Positions 25,941-31,990 of a stretch of DNA of 46,662 nt are shown here, in pieces. How positions within the stretch are numbered: position 1 is the stretch's first letter; every line of letters starts with the position of its first letter. The stretch covers positions 1 to 46,662 of the forward strand of contig JBNLBN010000006.1 of NCBI GenBank assembly GCA_050303335.1. Reading direction: 5' to 3'. The stretch comes from Bilamarchaeum sp050303335. GTDB taxonomy: Archaea > Micrarchaeota > Micrarchaeia > Anstonellales > Bilamarchaeaceae. The translations under genes and the position numbers were made by a program. Under the pieces are notes generated by a model. That model made no database searches and was not told the DNA's origin. It saw only the letters and a program-made list of their open reading frames with translations.

Positions 25941-25959
25941 AAGAAAGCTGACGTCGCAT

Positions 25960-25987
25960 AAATGGGTTTCCTTCGGGAACGCAGTGG
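25960..25987 (+). other. 28-nt insertion in the tRNA-Ser D-loop (probable second intron)
   Basis: Positions 25960-25987, or the same window shifted by one or two bases because AA is repeated at both edges, interrupt the D-loop. The insert contains a hairpin, TTCC-TTCG-GGAA (25968-25979), closed by a UUCG tetraloop. A clean bulge-helix-bulge is not evident; a relaxed one (C55-G86, G56-U85, C57-G84) can be drawn. If not spliced, the mature tRNA would carry an expanded D-arm. Confidence 0.6.
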
Positions 25988-26012
25988 AATCTGGTAGTGC
26001 GCCGGTCTTGAA

Positions 26013-26053
26013 CCACCTTTTTGGTAAAAAGCTGGACCAAAAACCAGCAAGTT
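26013..26053 (+). other. Canonical 37/38 tRNA intron with bulge-helix-bulge
   Basis: The 4-bp central helix is CTTG (26007-26010) with CAAG (26048-26051). The 3-nt bulges are AAC (26011-26013) and TTA (26052-26054). Cutting after the second base of each bulge removes exactly 41 nt and restores the anticodon loop. Inside, TTTTTGGT (26018-26025) pairs with ACCAAAAA (26036-26043). Confidence 0.88.
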
Positions 26054-26084
26054 AACCGGTCCCATCGGGATTGCAGGTTCAAAT

Positions 26085-26147
26085 CCTGCCGTCAGCGTTT
26101 TTTCAAAACGATGTGCAGGGAACATGTTCCCTGCCGTCAGCGTTTTT
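26085..26147 (+). repeat. Duplicated tRNA 3' end (18-bp direct repeat) with a 20-bp palindrome
   Basis: CCTGCCGTCAGCGTTTTT occurs at 26085-26102 (the end of the tRNA gene plus T-run) and again at 26130-26147, 45 bp downstream. The second copy is preceded by the perfect palindrome GCAGGGAACATGTTCCCTGC (26115-26134), whose right end supplies the CCTGC of the repeat. A smaller hairpin, CGTTTT-TTC-AAAACG, lies at 26096-26110. The second T-run contains the stop codon of the convergent gene. The unit could act as a two-way terminator or be a remnant of a tRNA-targeted duplication. Confidence 0.75.
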
Positions 26148-26727
26148 ATTCCAATGCCATTACGCCGAATTCTGAATCCGGGGAGCAGTTTGCATAGGAC
26201 GTGCTGTGGAATATGTCCTCAACCAGCTCCGTCTTGTTGCAGCCCCTGACAATGGGCCTCACTCCTTCACCTTTGATCCTGTAAAGCAGACCTGTTTTTG
26301 TGAACCTTGGATTGAATGCCACCTTCTCCTCCTTGACAGCAATTCCCGTATTCCCATCTATCCTTCCAAGGTCGTCCGAATCCTGTATGAATGATCCCAG
26401 TACGATTATCTTCGAGGGATGGATTATCACGGAATCCCCTTTCACTTCGACATCACCAGGATCGACGAAGAGGCCCATGCGCTTCCTGCCAAGAGCATCT
26501 TCAGGGACGCAGGATCCCGGGAAGATGAATCTGCCATCCACGATATCCTTCCCGCTGAACTGTCCATTCACTTTAGGGTAGACCAGGATCTCCCTTGCCC
26601 ACACCGGGCTTTTGAAGCCCTCCTGGTCAATTATCCTTTCAAGCAGTACGTTCGATGGCAGTCCGCAGAATTCGTTAGCCATATGCCTGGCCTGAAGCCA
26701 GCCGGCCTTTCCGATCAATTTCATCAT
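26146..26727 (-). CDS. Hypothetical protein, 193 aa
   Basis: I do not recognise this protein. It is soluble, with no signal or membrane segment, has a helical N terminus (GWLQARHMANEFCGLPSNVLLERI) and a beta-rich middle (VKGDSVIIHPSKIIVLGSFIQDSDDLGRIDGNTGIAV). The stop of the VIT-type gene is 2 bp upstream, so the two form an operon and it may act with that transporter. Its stop codon lies within the T-run of the duplicated tRNA 3' end. Confidence 0.6.
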   Translation of the reverse strand: MMKLIGKAGWLQARHMANEFCGLPSNVLLERIIDQEGFKSPVWAREILVYPKVNGQFSGKDIVDGRFIFPGSCVPEDALGRKRMGLFVDPGDVEVKGDSVIIHPSKIIVLGSFIQDSDDLGRIDGNTGIAVKEEKVAFNPRFTKTGLLYRIKGEGVRPIVRGCNKTELVEDIFHSTSYANCSPDSEFGVMALE

Positions 26728-26729
26728 AT

Positions 26730-27209
26730 CTACCCGAAATTCAATGAAATCTGTTCGCCGACCAGGTTTGAGATGAATATAACGATGATTGCAATCAGGA
26801 GATGCTCGCCGATCGCATGAAGGGGCGGATCATTGTTGGACCTCGCGATGTAGTAGCTCAGGATCGACAGGATGACTATCCCCCAGGCGATGCTTGCAAG
26901 TACTGCCGTCTCGAGTTCGATCAACAGGACCGGTATTGCGAATGTAAGGCCGAATAGAAACTTTGAGAAGAATGTCGCCAGGGTCGCTTCCCACAGGTTG
27001 GTATTCTCATCCCTTTTTGATTCCTCTGATACGTGGATTCCCAGGGAATCAGACATCGCATCAGCTATTGCAATAGTTATGATGCCCCCCAGGACAACCG
27101 TCTGGGAATGCGTGGTGGAATTGAGGCCCACCATCAGCCCCAGGGTCGTGATTGTTGCAGATGTGAGTCCGAATGAGATTCCGGTGAGTATTGAAGGAGA
27201 AATCTTCAT
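26730..27209 (-). CDS. VIT1/CCC1-type metal transporter, short form
   Basis: The opening segment ILTGISFGLTSATITTLGLMVGLN and the following TVVLGGIITIAIADAMSDSLGIHVSEES match the first two helices and the charged loop of the VIT/CCC1 iron-manganese transporter family. Three more helices complete a five-span protein of 159 aa, shorter than plant or yeast members but usual for archaeal ones. It probably moves Fe2+ or Mn2+ across the cytoplasmic membrane. A TATA-like CTTATATTTG lies upstream on the minus strand. Confidence 0.75.
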   Translation of the reverse strand: MKISPSILTGISFGLTSATITTLGLMVGLNSTTHSQTVVLGGIITIAIADAMSDSLGIHVSEESKRDENTNLWEATLATFFSKFLFGLTFAIPVLLIELETAVLASIAWGIVILSILSYYIARSNNDPPLHAIGEHLLIAIIVIFISNLVGEQISLNFG

Positions 27210-27252
27210 TATTTTTTTTCAAATATAAGAATTTTTAATGGAATCAGGAAGG

Positions 27253-27265
27253 TTTTTAAAAATAA
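27253..27265 (+). promoter_or_regulatory. TATA box upstream of the operator
   Basis: TTTTTAAAAATAA lies 50-55 bp before the ATG at 27311. Transcription should start near 27283, within the tandem inverted repeats. Confidence 0.5.
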
Positions 27266-27266
27266 T

Positions 27267-27298
27267 GTAAAGTAAACTTTACGTAAAGGAAACTTTAC
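27267..27298 (+). promoter_or_regulatory. Tandem operator: two GTAAAG-N4-CTTTAC inverted repeats
   Basis: GTAAAGTAAACTTTAC (27267-27282) and GTAAAGGAAACTTTAC (27283-27298) follow each other without a gap. Each has six-base inverted arms around four bases. They span the expected transcription start and end just before the ribosome binding site, the ideal place for a repressor. The XRE protein of the same operon is the obvious ligand, giving autorepression. Confidence 0.75.
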
Positions 27299-27310
27299 AT
27301 GGTGATGCAA

Positions 27311-27748
27311 ATGATTGGAAAGCCAGAATGGTTTACAACAAGGAAATTCGGATGGGGCCTCGGCGTGAGGTCGAAGGAGGGACTCCTTTACATATTGGCA
27401 GCTTTGATACTGGTTGTCGCAGTATCGGAACTTCCCATAGACGATGGAGCCAAACTTGCAGGAGCAGGAATCATCGTCGGAATCCTCCTGGTGGACACCC
27501 TGCACATTATGACGAAGATATATACCGGCCTGGATGAGCGGGAGAATAAGCACCAGCTCATTGCAGAGACCAATGCCGCTTATGCAGGGGTATTCATACT
27601 AGCTGCGATAATCGTCTACCAGTCAGTCGGGCCCATATTTGAGAACAGGGCGCCTGATCCGGCTGTAATAATGCCTGCAGTTGTTACCCTCCTTGCAATG
27701 TCCCTTGTTAAGGGATCAACGCTCTTCTATCTGGAACACAGGGGATGA
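27311..27748 (+). CDS. Four-helix membrane protein (DUF2178-like) paired with XRE regulator
   Basis: Three in-frame ATGs exist. I take 27311 because GGTGA at 27301-27305 is well spaced and the ATG at 27299 abuts the operator. The 145-aa protein has four predicted membrane helices (about 25-41, 48-64, 88-106 and 115-135) and a conserved-looking loop YTGLDERENKHQLIAETNAAYAG. In bacteria and archaea, small XRE regulators are often next to membrane proteins of this DUF2178 type. Function is unknown, possibly stress sensing. Confidence 0.65.
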   Translation: MIGKPEWFTTRKFGWGLGVRSKEGLLYILAALILVVAVSELPIDDGAKLAGAGIIVGILLVDTLHIMTKIYTGLDERENKHQLIAETNAAYAGVFILAAIIVYQSVGPIFENRAPDPAVIMPAVVTLLAMSLVKGSTLFYLEHRG

Positions 27749-27749
27749 A

Positions 27750-27974
27750 ATGGACAATATTCTGAGGGAACTCCGGCAGAAAAAAGGGATGACGCAGGAG
27801 GACCTTGCTTCAAAACTGGGTGTATCAAGGCAGACGATTATTGCCATAGAGGCCGGCAGATACGACCCGTCCCTCCCCCTGGCATTCAGGATTTCTCATG
27901 TTTTCAGGCTGCCAATAGAGGAGATATTCAGTTTTATCCACGAAGACCGAAAAAACTCTTCATCTGGGGGATGA
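27750..27974 (+). CDS. Small XRE-family transcriptional regulator
   Basis: A 74-aa helix-turn-helix protein. LRELRQKKGMTQEDLASKLGVSRQTIIAIEAGRYDPSL is a complete HTH_3 domain, and FRLPIEEIFSFI is the usual closing helix of the YozG/MTH-type group. The ATG at 27750 overlaps no coding sequence and sits two bases after the stop of the membrane protein gene, with GGGG just upstream. It likely binds the tandem operator at 27267-27298. Confidence 0.88.
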   Translation: MDNILRELRQKKGMTQEDLASKLGVSRQTIIAIEAGRYDPSLPLAFRISHVFRLPIEEIFSFIHEDRKNSSSGG

Positions 27975-28008
27975 ATGAGCAAACTTTTGGTCAACGTTTA
28001 AGACAACA

Positions 28009-28018
28009 TTTATATATT
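28009..28018 (+). promoter_or_regulatory. TATA box for the ACT-domain gene
   Basis: TTTATATATT lies 36 bp before the ATG at 28050. A strong ribosome binding site (GAGGTG, 28039-28044) follows, so this transcript has a short leader. Confidence 0.6.
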
Positions 28019-28049
28019 CTTTACATTTATTAAGATATGAGGTGTGGAC

Positions 28050-28439
28050 ATGAAAAACAGACTCGTAGTGGAAATTTTCCTTGAAAAACCGAACTTCAAA
28101 GAAGTATCAAGAGTATCGCACATATTGAATCAGGACGGAATAAATACCCTTCTTCTTCCTCCCGAAGACCGTAACATAAATACTCATCTAGTTGTAGAAC
28201 CGGAGGACCTACCTGCAGTTAGAGAACATCTCAAGCAGATTGGTATGGACTACATGGAAAAAGAGGTCATACTGATCAAGCTCGACAACAGGCCCGGAAC
28301 GATGGCAGAAGCGGCTACAAAAATTGCCCAGAACGGCATCAACCTGACATATGCATTCTCGGTAACCATGAATGACAGCTACTCGCTCGTTCTTTTGGGT
28401 TCAGACGACAATGCAAAGGCCCTGAAATCACTGCAGTGA
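28050..28439 (+). CDS. Tandem ACT-domain protein
   Basis: The protein (129 aa from the ATG at 28050, chosen because GAGGTG at 28039-28044 fits it) consists of two ACT-like domains. The second is clear: ILIKLDNRPGTMAEAATKIAQNGINLTYAFSVTMNDSYSLVLLG. ACT domains bind amino acids or other small ligands and regulate enzymes. The protein has no catalytic domain, so it is probably a stand-alone sensor. It ends 12 bases inside the convergent GNAT gene. Confidence 0.82.
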   Translation: MKNRLVVEIFLEKPNFKEVSRVSHILNQDGINTLLLPPEDRNINTHLVVEPEDLPAVREHLKQIGMDYMEKEVILIKLDNRPGTMAEAATKIAQNGINLTYAFSVTMNDSYSLVLLGSDDNAKALKSLQ

Positions 28440-28868
28440 TTTCCTCATCTTTATTGTCTTTCCAAGGATGTCGTCAGTGACATCGCATTCAGTTTTATAT
28501 CCCAGGTTCAGATAGAACTCGACGGCATTAACTGATGAAAAAAGCACTAGTTCTTTTTCTCCTCTCTCCCTTGCCAGCTGCTCCACCTTCTCCATGAGCA
28601 TTTTCCCGATCCCTTTCTTCTGGTGTTTCGGGTCAACGAAAAGTCCGCAGACCACATTGCCAATCAGTCCGATTGTGGCAATGATCTCGTTATTTTCTTT
28701 GATTATGAACCTTGCAGACTCGTTCTTCTGCTCGAGCCTCGAATAGTGCTTCACAGCGCTTTCAACTATTACAGGCGGGTAGAACCTGGCATTCACTGTC
28801 CGGATCGTCCTTTCGATCAGCTGCGATGTCGGAGAGCAGTCGCTTCTCTCCATCCTTTTTATCTGCAT
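28428..28868 (-). CDS. GNAT-family N-acetyltransferase
   Basis: A typical single-domain GNAT of 146 aa. NNEIIATIGLIGNVVCGLFVDPKHQKKGIGKMLMEKVEQLARERG contains the strand-4/acetyl-CoA pyrophosphate loop (Q-x-x-G-x-G/A), and AVEFYLNLGYKTE is the usual last motif. The substrate cannot be told. It begins directly after the purA stop codon and is read from the same transcript. Confidence 0.87.
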   Translation of the reverse strand: MQIKRMERSDCSPTSQLIERTIRTVNARFYPPVIVESAVKHYSRLEQKNESARFIIKENNEIIATIGLIGNVVCGLFVDPKHQKKGIGKMLMEKVEQLARERGEKELVLFSSVNAVEFYLNLGYKTECDVTDDILGKTIKMRKSLQ

Positions 28869-29861
28869 TTACATATCCCTTCGGTCGATTATTTCAAGGG
28901 CGTCCGGCCCGGTACCGATAAGAGTTACAGGGACATCCAGCTCCTTTTCGACATTCTCAATGAATGCCTTTGCCTCGGCAGTAAGGTCTTCGTATTTTTT
29001 CACACCCTTGTTTCCGGGGAACCTTACATCTATCTTCGTGATGGCGATCTGTGTTGCTCCGTTCACCTGCGCTGCCAGCTTCAGGTCGTCGAAGTGCAGG
29101 TCCGGTGATGATCTTCTGGCACGCCCGGTGACGGTTCCGTATTCCTGCATGTTCTTATCCTTCGCGGATTCGGTGTCCATCTCGTTCTTGAAAGGCCCGG
29201 CGCCCACCCTGGTCGTATATGATTTTATTACCATGATCACGTCGTCTATCCTGGTTGGTCCCAACCCCACGTCCGCAGCGATCGTGGATGCCGAGACATC
29301 CTTTGAAGTTACGAATGGATATGTCCCGTATAGCACCGACAGCATGAATCCCTGGGAGCCTTCGACAAGAACGTTCTTTGCGCTGTTGACTTCCTTCACG
29401 ACATCGGTAAGATATGGCTTCAGTTCATCGAATTCCGCTGCCAGTTTTGCAGTCCTTCTAACTCTTTCTCCTACTGCCGGCCCGCAACCTGTTTTCGTTG
29501 TCCCGATCTTTGCAGAATTCGCAGAATTGCTGTCCTGCTCGATATGCTCCTTCGTAATCACGCCTGCCCTGAAATCCACTCCAGATCTTTCCTTGCAGTC
29601 AAGCGTTTCCACTTCCTTTAGAAACACTTCCGGATTTACGAATACTCCTGCACCGATCAGTAGCCTGGCATCCTTGTTTACGAACCCGCAGGAAAGCATC
29701 CGCATGGGATAGACCTTCCCCTGGTAATGGACCTCATGCCCGGCATTCGGCCCTACGCCGCCCCGTGCAATAATCTCCGGATTGTCATTCAAAGCAAGAT
29801 GCGAAACTATCTTTCCTTTTCCCTCGTCTCCAAATTGTCCGCCGACCAGTATATTCTTCAT
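28869..29861 (-). CDS. purA: Adenylosuccinate synthetase, short archaeal form
   Basis: PurA joins IMP and aspartate with GTP in AMP synthesis. The P-loop-like GGQFGDEGKGK lies at residues 7-17, with NAGHEVHYQGK, the IMP-loop KTGCGPAVGERVRR, VEGSQGFMLSVLYGTYPFVTS and GPTRIDDVIMVIKSYTTRVGAGPF. At 330 aa it is the compact archaeal type that lacks segments of the 430-aa bacterial enzyme. I choose the ATG at 29861, where the family sequence begins; a GTG nine codons earlier is also in frame. No other purine gene is near. Confidence 0.95.
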   Translation of the reverse strand: MKNILVGGQFGDEGKGKIVSHLALNDNPEIIARGGVGPNAGHEVHYQGKVYPMRMLSCGFVNKDARLLIGAGVFVNPEVFLKEVETLDCKERSGVDFRAGVITKEHIEQDSNSANSAKIGTTKTGCGPAVGERVRRTAKLAAEFDELKPYLTDVVKEVNSAKNVLVEGSQGFMLSVLYGTYPFVTSKDVSASTIAADVGLGPTRIDDVIMVIKSYTTRVGAGPFKNEMDTESAKDKNMQEYGTVTGRARRSSPDLHFDDLKLAAQVNGATQIAITKIDVRFPGNKGVKKYEDLTAEAKAFIENVEKELDVPVTLIGTGPDALEIIDRRDM

Positions 29862-29904
29862 GTCAAAACCTACTCCTGTTATTCTCACGTTGGTTTTGTA
29901 TCCA

Positions 29905-29946
29905 ACCTGAGGTTTTCTTCAGGTGGTTTTTGGAATCCACCTGAGG
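29905..29946. terminator. Hairpin with repeated ACCTGAGG between DHH gene and purA
   Basis: TCAGGTGG (29919-29926) and CCACCTGA (29937-29944) form an 8-bp stem around ten bases. ACCTGAGG occurs at both 29905-29912 and 29939-29946, so two alternative pairings are possible. The element lies just after the DHH stop and before purA. It may be a terminator or attenuator; no clear U-run follows. Confidence 0.4.
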
Positions 29947-29948
29947 TA

Positions 29949-30881
29949 TTACTCCAAGCTTTTACGGTTAAATATCTCTACACATGTTTTAAGGGCTTCC
30001 TCCGTGTGGCATTTGAGCGATGCTCCTGCCGCCTTGGGGTGGCCCCCTCCGGCACCGTCGTGGATTTTCCCCACCTCGCCCATTACCTCGTTCAGCGGGA
30101 CCTTGACGGTATGCCTTGCCCTTGCCGAGATCCTCGTTTCCTGCTCCCGTTCCTTCCATTTTGCAACGAAGGCCACGTCTGCGGCCTCTGCAAGCAATGA
30201 TGCAGCATCGGACTCGTTGGATACCGACTCGCTCGTTGCGACCATGTAGCCGTTAGTGAATATGAATTCCATCTTCTTCAGGCAATTGAGCATGGCGTAT
30301 TTTGCCTCGATCGTGGGATCCGGTTCTGCAAGCTTCAGCATCTCGGAATATTCCCTTCCGGATATCCTCATCAGCCTGCTCAGGGTTTCGAATGTCCCCG
30401 GCCTTGCGGTCTTGAACCTTGCTGCATCGGCAATTATCCCAACGCACAGCCCGAAGGCCATTTTAGGATCGATGTCCTTGATCATGTTGGCGCAGATCTC
30501 GGCGCATGAGGGCGATTCCCTGTCAATGAGTTCGAATTCCCCGTCCATGTCTTTTCCATCGGCCCTGTGATGGTCTACTATGAGCAATATCTTCCAGTCC
30601 CTTGCCTCCGGGACAAGGGTATAAGCGCTCGTATCGACTACTACGATACCTTCGTATTCATCCTTCTCTAGTTCTTCAAGATTAGTTACCTCGATTCCGA
30701 GGTCTTCTGCCAGCATCCTTGCCCCCTGCCTCATCTCTTCCCTGGTGCAGATTGTGCTGTTCGGCAGGGCCCTGCTTATGGCATATGCCGATGATATCGC
30801 ATCGACATCTGCCTTGTTATGTGTAACGATCGCAAGTTTCTTGTCATGATATTTCGATAAGAAATCATCGAAATTACTCAT
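29949..30881 (-). CDS. DHH/DHHA1-family phosphoesterase
   Basis: DHH proteins are Mn-dependent phosphoesterases acting on nanoRNA, single-stranded nucleic acid or cyclic dinucleotides. Visible metal ligands are THNKADVDA (residues 20-28), VVDTSA, IVDHHRAD (D103-H104-H105) and the later GIIADAARF. The DHHA1 domain closes with GAGGGHPKAAGAS. Length (310 aa) is normal. It is the usual neighbour of prefoldin beta and Pcc1 in archaeal exosome superoperons, and it overlaps the prefoldin gene by 8 bp. Confidence 0.9.
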   Translation of the reverse strand: MSNFDDFLSKYHDKKLAIVTHNKADVDAISSAYAISRALPNSTICTREEMRQGARMLAEDLGIEVTNLEELEKDEYEGIVVVDTSAYTLVPEARDWKILLIVDHHRADGKDMDGEFELIDRESPSCAEICANMIKDIDPKMAFGLCVGIIADAARFKTARPGTFETLSRLMRISGREYSEMLKLAEPDPTIEAKYAMLNCLKKMEFIFTNGYMVATSESVSNESDAASLLAEAADVAFVAKWKEREQETRISARARHTVKVPLNEVMGEVGKIHDGAGGGHPKAAGASLKCHTEEALKTCVEIFNRKSLE

Positions 30882-31203
30882 TTTTCATTCTCTCTTTGAT
30901 CTTGTTCTGCACGTCGAGAACTGTCTTTCGCAGCTTCTCCTCCTGCTTCGAGAGTGTGTTGACCTTCACTTCAAGGAGTTCAAGCCTTTCCTTGAGGTCT
31001 GTCTGTGCCTCCTCCTTGGTTGTGTGCAGTATGATGGATCCTACCGACCTGTACACTTCCCCTGAAGATTTCTTCAGCTGTTCAAGTGCATGGTTGATCT
31101 CATTGATCTGGATCTGCAACTGGTGCTTTTGAATAAGCAGGACCTCGAGCTGCTTTTCCAAATTCTCATATTCGATTATTTCCCTGTTCAAGTCTTCTTT
31201 CAT
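30874..31203 (-). CDS. pfdB: Prefoldin beta subunit
   Basis: The 109-aa protein is a helix-hairpin-helix coiled coil of the prefoldin beta type: N-terminal heptads (EYENLEKQLEVLLIQKHQLQIQINEINHALEQL), the hairpin KSSGEVYRSVGSIILHTTKEEA and a C-terminal heptad helix. Prefoldin hands unfolded proteins to the thermosome. The alpha subunit is not in the window. ATGA overlap with the Pcc1 gene. Confidence 0.92.
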   Translation of the reverse strand: MKEDLNREIIEYENLEKQLEVLLIQKHQLQIQINEINHALEQLKKSSGEVYRSVGSIILHTTKEEAQTDLKERLELLEVKVNTLSKQEEKLRKTVLDVQNKIKERMKNE

Positions 31204-31409
31204 TTTTTAACCTCCTCAATTACCTGGAGTGCTCTCAAATAAGCGTTTGCAGTCGCCCTAAGCGCGACGACATCATCAGCTTTTATGCTGATTATGAGAT
31301 CATTCCCCTTCTTGGATACCTCTGAACTGGCGCGGCCGACATTCCCCTCGTGAGATACCGCGATCGCGGCAGCCTCGACTTCCCTGTTATTTTCAAAAGA
31401 AAAAGTCAT
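31200..31409 (-). CDS. pcc1: Pcc1-like KEOPS subunit
   Basis: Pcc1 is the small dimerising subunit of KEOPS, which makes t6A37 in ANN-decoding tRNAs. The 69-aa protein starting at the ATG at 31409 (MTFSFENNREVEAAAIAVSHEG) shows the family pattern ending LIISIKADDVVALRATANAYLRALQVIEEV. An upstream start at 31442 would overlap the Brix gene and add an unrelated hydrophobic stretch. It starts directly after the Brix stop and ends as ATGA with pfdB. Confidence 0.8.
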   Translation of the reverse strand: MTFSFENNREVEAAAIAVSHEGNVGRASSEVSKKGNDLIISIKADDVVALRATANAYLRALQVIEEVKK

Positions 31410-31410
31410 C

Positions 31411-31614
31411 TCACAGATAATGCCAATCACCCATTTCATCAACAGCGATCGTTGAAGTTTTATTCTCGCCTACGATCGCAATCCTGGCGTACCCTTTTTT
31501 CCTTGCAATAGCCGCAAGATCAGCTATCGTCTTCTTTCCCCTTGCCACGTAATATCCGTGGCCTGATGCTTTCTTCCTGGTTTCAATCGATGCGTACCTG
31601 CTTGTGGTAAACAT
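31411..31614 (-). CDS. Minimal Brix-domain protein
   Basis: The 67-aa protein begins MFTTSRYASIETRKKA and continues YYVARGKKTIADLAAIARKKGYARIAIVGENKTSTIAV, the first half of the archaeal Brix/IMP4 rRNA-processing domain. Archaeal homologues are about 150-180 aa, so only the first alpha/beta unit remains. The ATG at 31614 shares a base with the stop of the preceding 44-aa gene (TGATG), and position in the superoperon is normal, so this looks like a real reduced gene rather than a fragment. Confidence 0.7.
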   Translation of the reverse strand: MFTTSRYASIETRKKASGHGYYVARGKKTIADLAAIARKKGYARIAIVGENKTSTIAVDEMGDWHYL

Positions 31615-31748
31615 CAATCTGTCGCGACCTCTTTTGCAATGGGAGGCCTTGCCTTCAGGAGGATTTTTGCACCGCTGTTTGGAAAAGTGAACTTGCTTCC
31701 TGTCACATTGACAGTCATTCCGGTCTTAAGATCCTTGTATTCACCCAT
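31614..31748 (-). CDS. rpoP: Rpo12 (RpoP)-like RNA polymerase subunit lacking all zinc cysteines
   Basis: This 44-aa gene starts MGEYKDLKTGMTVNV and ends SGAKILLKARPPIAKEVATD. Archaeal Rpo12 reads EYKCxxC near its start and RCPxCxxKILxKxRPxxxKxVKA near its end. The C-terminal half aligns without gaps, but the four zinc ligands are replaced by Asp6, Thr9, Phe22 and Ser25. The start has a good ribosome binding site (AGGTGA, five bases upstream). It lies between eL43 and Brix, the standard place of rpoP. Rpo12 stabilises the Rpo2/Rpo3 contact in the polymerase. Identity rests on synteny, length and the C-terminal motif. Confidence 0.75.
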   Translation of the reverse strand: MGEYKDLKTGMTVNVTGSKFTFPNSGAKILLKARPPIAKEVATD

Positions 31749-31756
31749 GATTTCAC

Positions 31757-31984
31757 CTAGGAATATTCAGAAATTAGCCTTCGCGCTATGTCTCCGGCTT
31801 CGCTCGTGAAAGTGTATGCTGCCCCTGCGAATTCTGATTTGCATGACTTGCAGTTCCATATTGAATTGCTCTTCCTTGAGAGCATCTTCTTTCTGCAGGT
31901 TGGGCATTCGTATCTGGATTTCTTCGATCTTGTTGCCTTGTCGACAAGCTTTCTGTTAGATGCTCCGAATTTTGCTGTACGCAT
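31757..31984 (-). CDS. rpl37ae: Ribosomal protein eL43 (L37Ae)
   Basis: A 75-aa zinc-ribbon protein of the large subunit. KFGASNRKLVDKATRSKKSRYECPTCRKK and IWNCKSCKSEFAGAAYTF are the family signature with all four cysteines (CPTC and CKSC) present, in contrast to the Rpo12-like gene 8 bp downstream. The stop of rrp42 is 6 bp upstream. Confidence 0.93.
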   Translation of the reverse strand: MRTAKFGASNRKLVDKATRSKKSRYECPTCRKKMLSRKSNSIWNCKSCKSEFAGAAYTFTSEAGDIARRLISEYS

Positions 31985-31990
31985 TTACCT

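Larger units (their letters stand above)
25947..26097 (+). tRNA. tRNA-Ser(UGA) with one canonical intron and a D-loop insertion
   Basis: The acceptor arms GCTGACG (25947-25953) and CGTCAGC (26090-26096) pair perfectly. The discriminator is G26097 and CCA is not encoded. The anticodon stem is CCGGT/ACCGG, the loop is CTTGAA plus A, and the anticodon is TGA (26009-26011). A variable arm of 13 nt (TCCC ATC GGGA TT) marks it as a class II serine tRNA, and the T-arm is GCAGG TTCAAAT CCTGC. A 41-nt intron lies after position 37. Removing a further 28 nt from the D-arm gives a textbook D-arm: T8, GCAT/GTGC stem and nine-base loop AATCTGGTA with A14, G18G19 and A21. A TATA-like TTTAAGAAATATTT at 25914-25927 within scpB is the likely promoter. 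Confidence 0.9.

Noticed and set aside
25947..28439. Integrated mobile element beginning at the tRNA-Ser
   Set aside because: The two copies of the tRNA end are only 45 bp apart, and no integrase, transposase or relaxase is visible in the window.
28960..29712. 250-aa plus-strand frame opposite purA
   Set aside because: purA is certain on the other strand; the frame is a codon-bias shadow.
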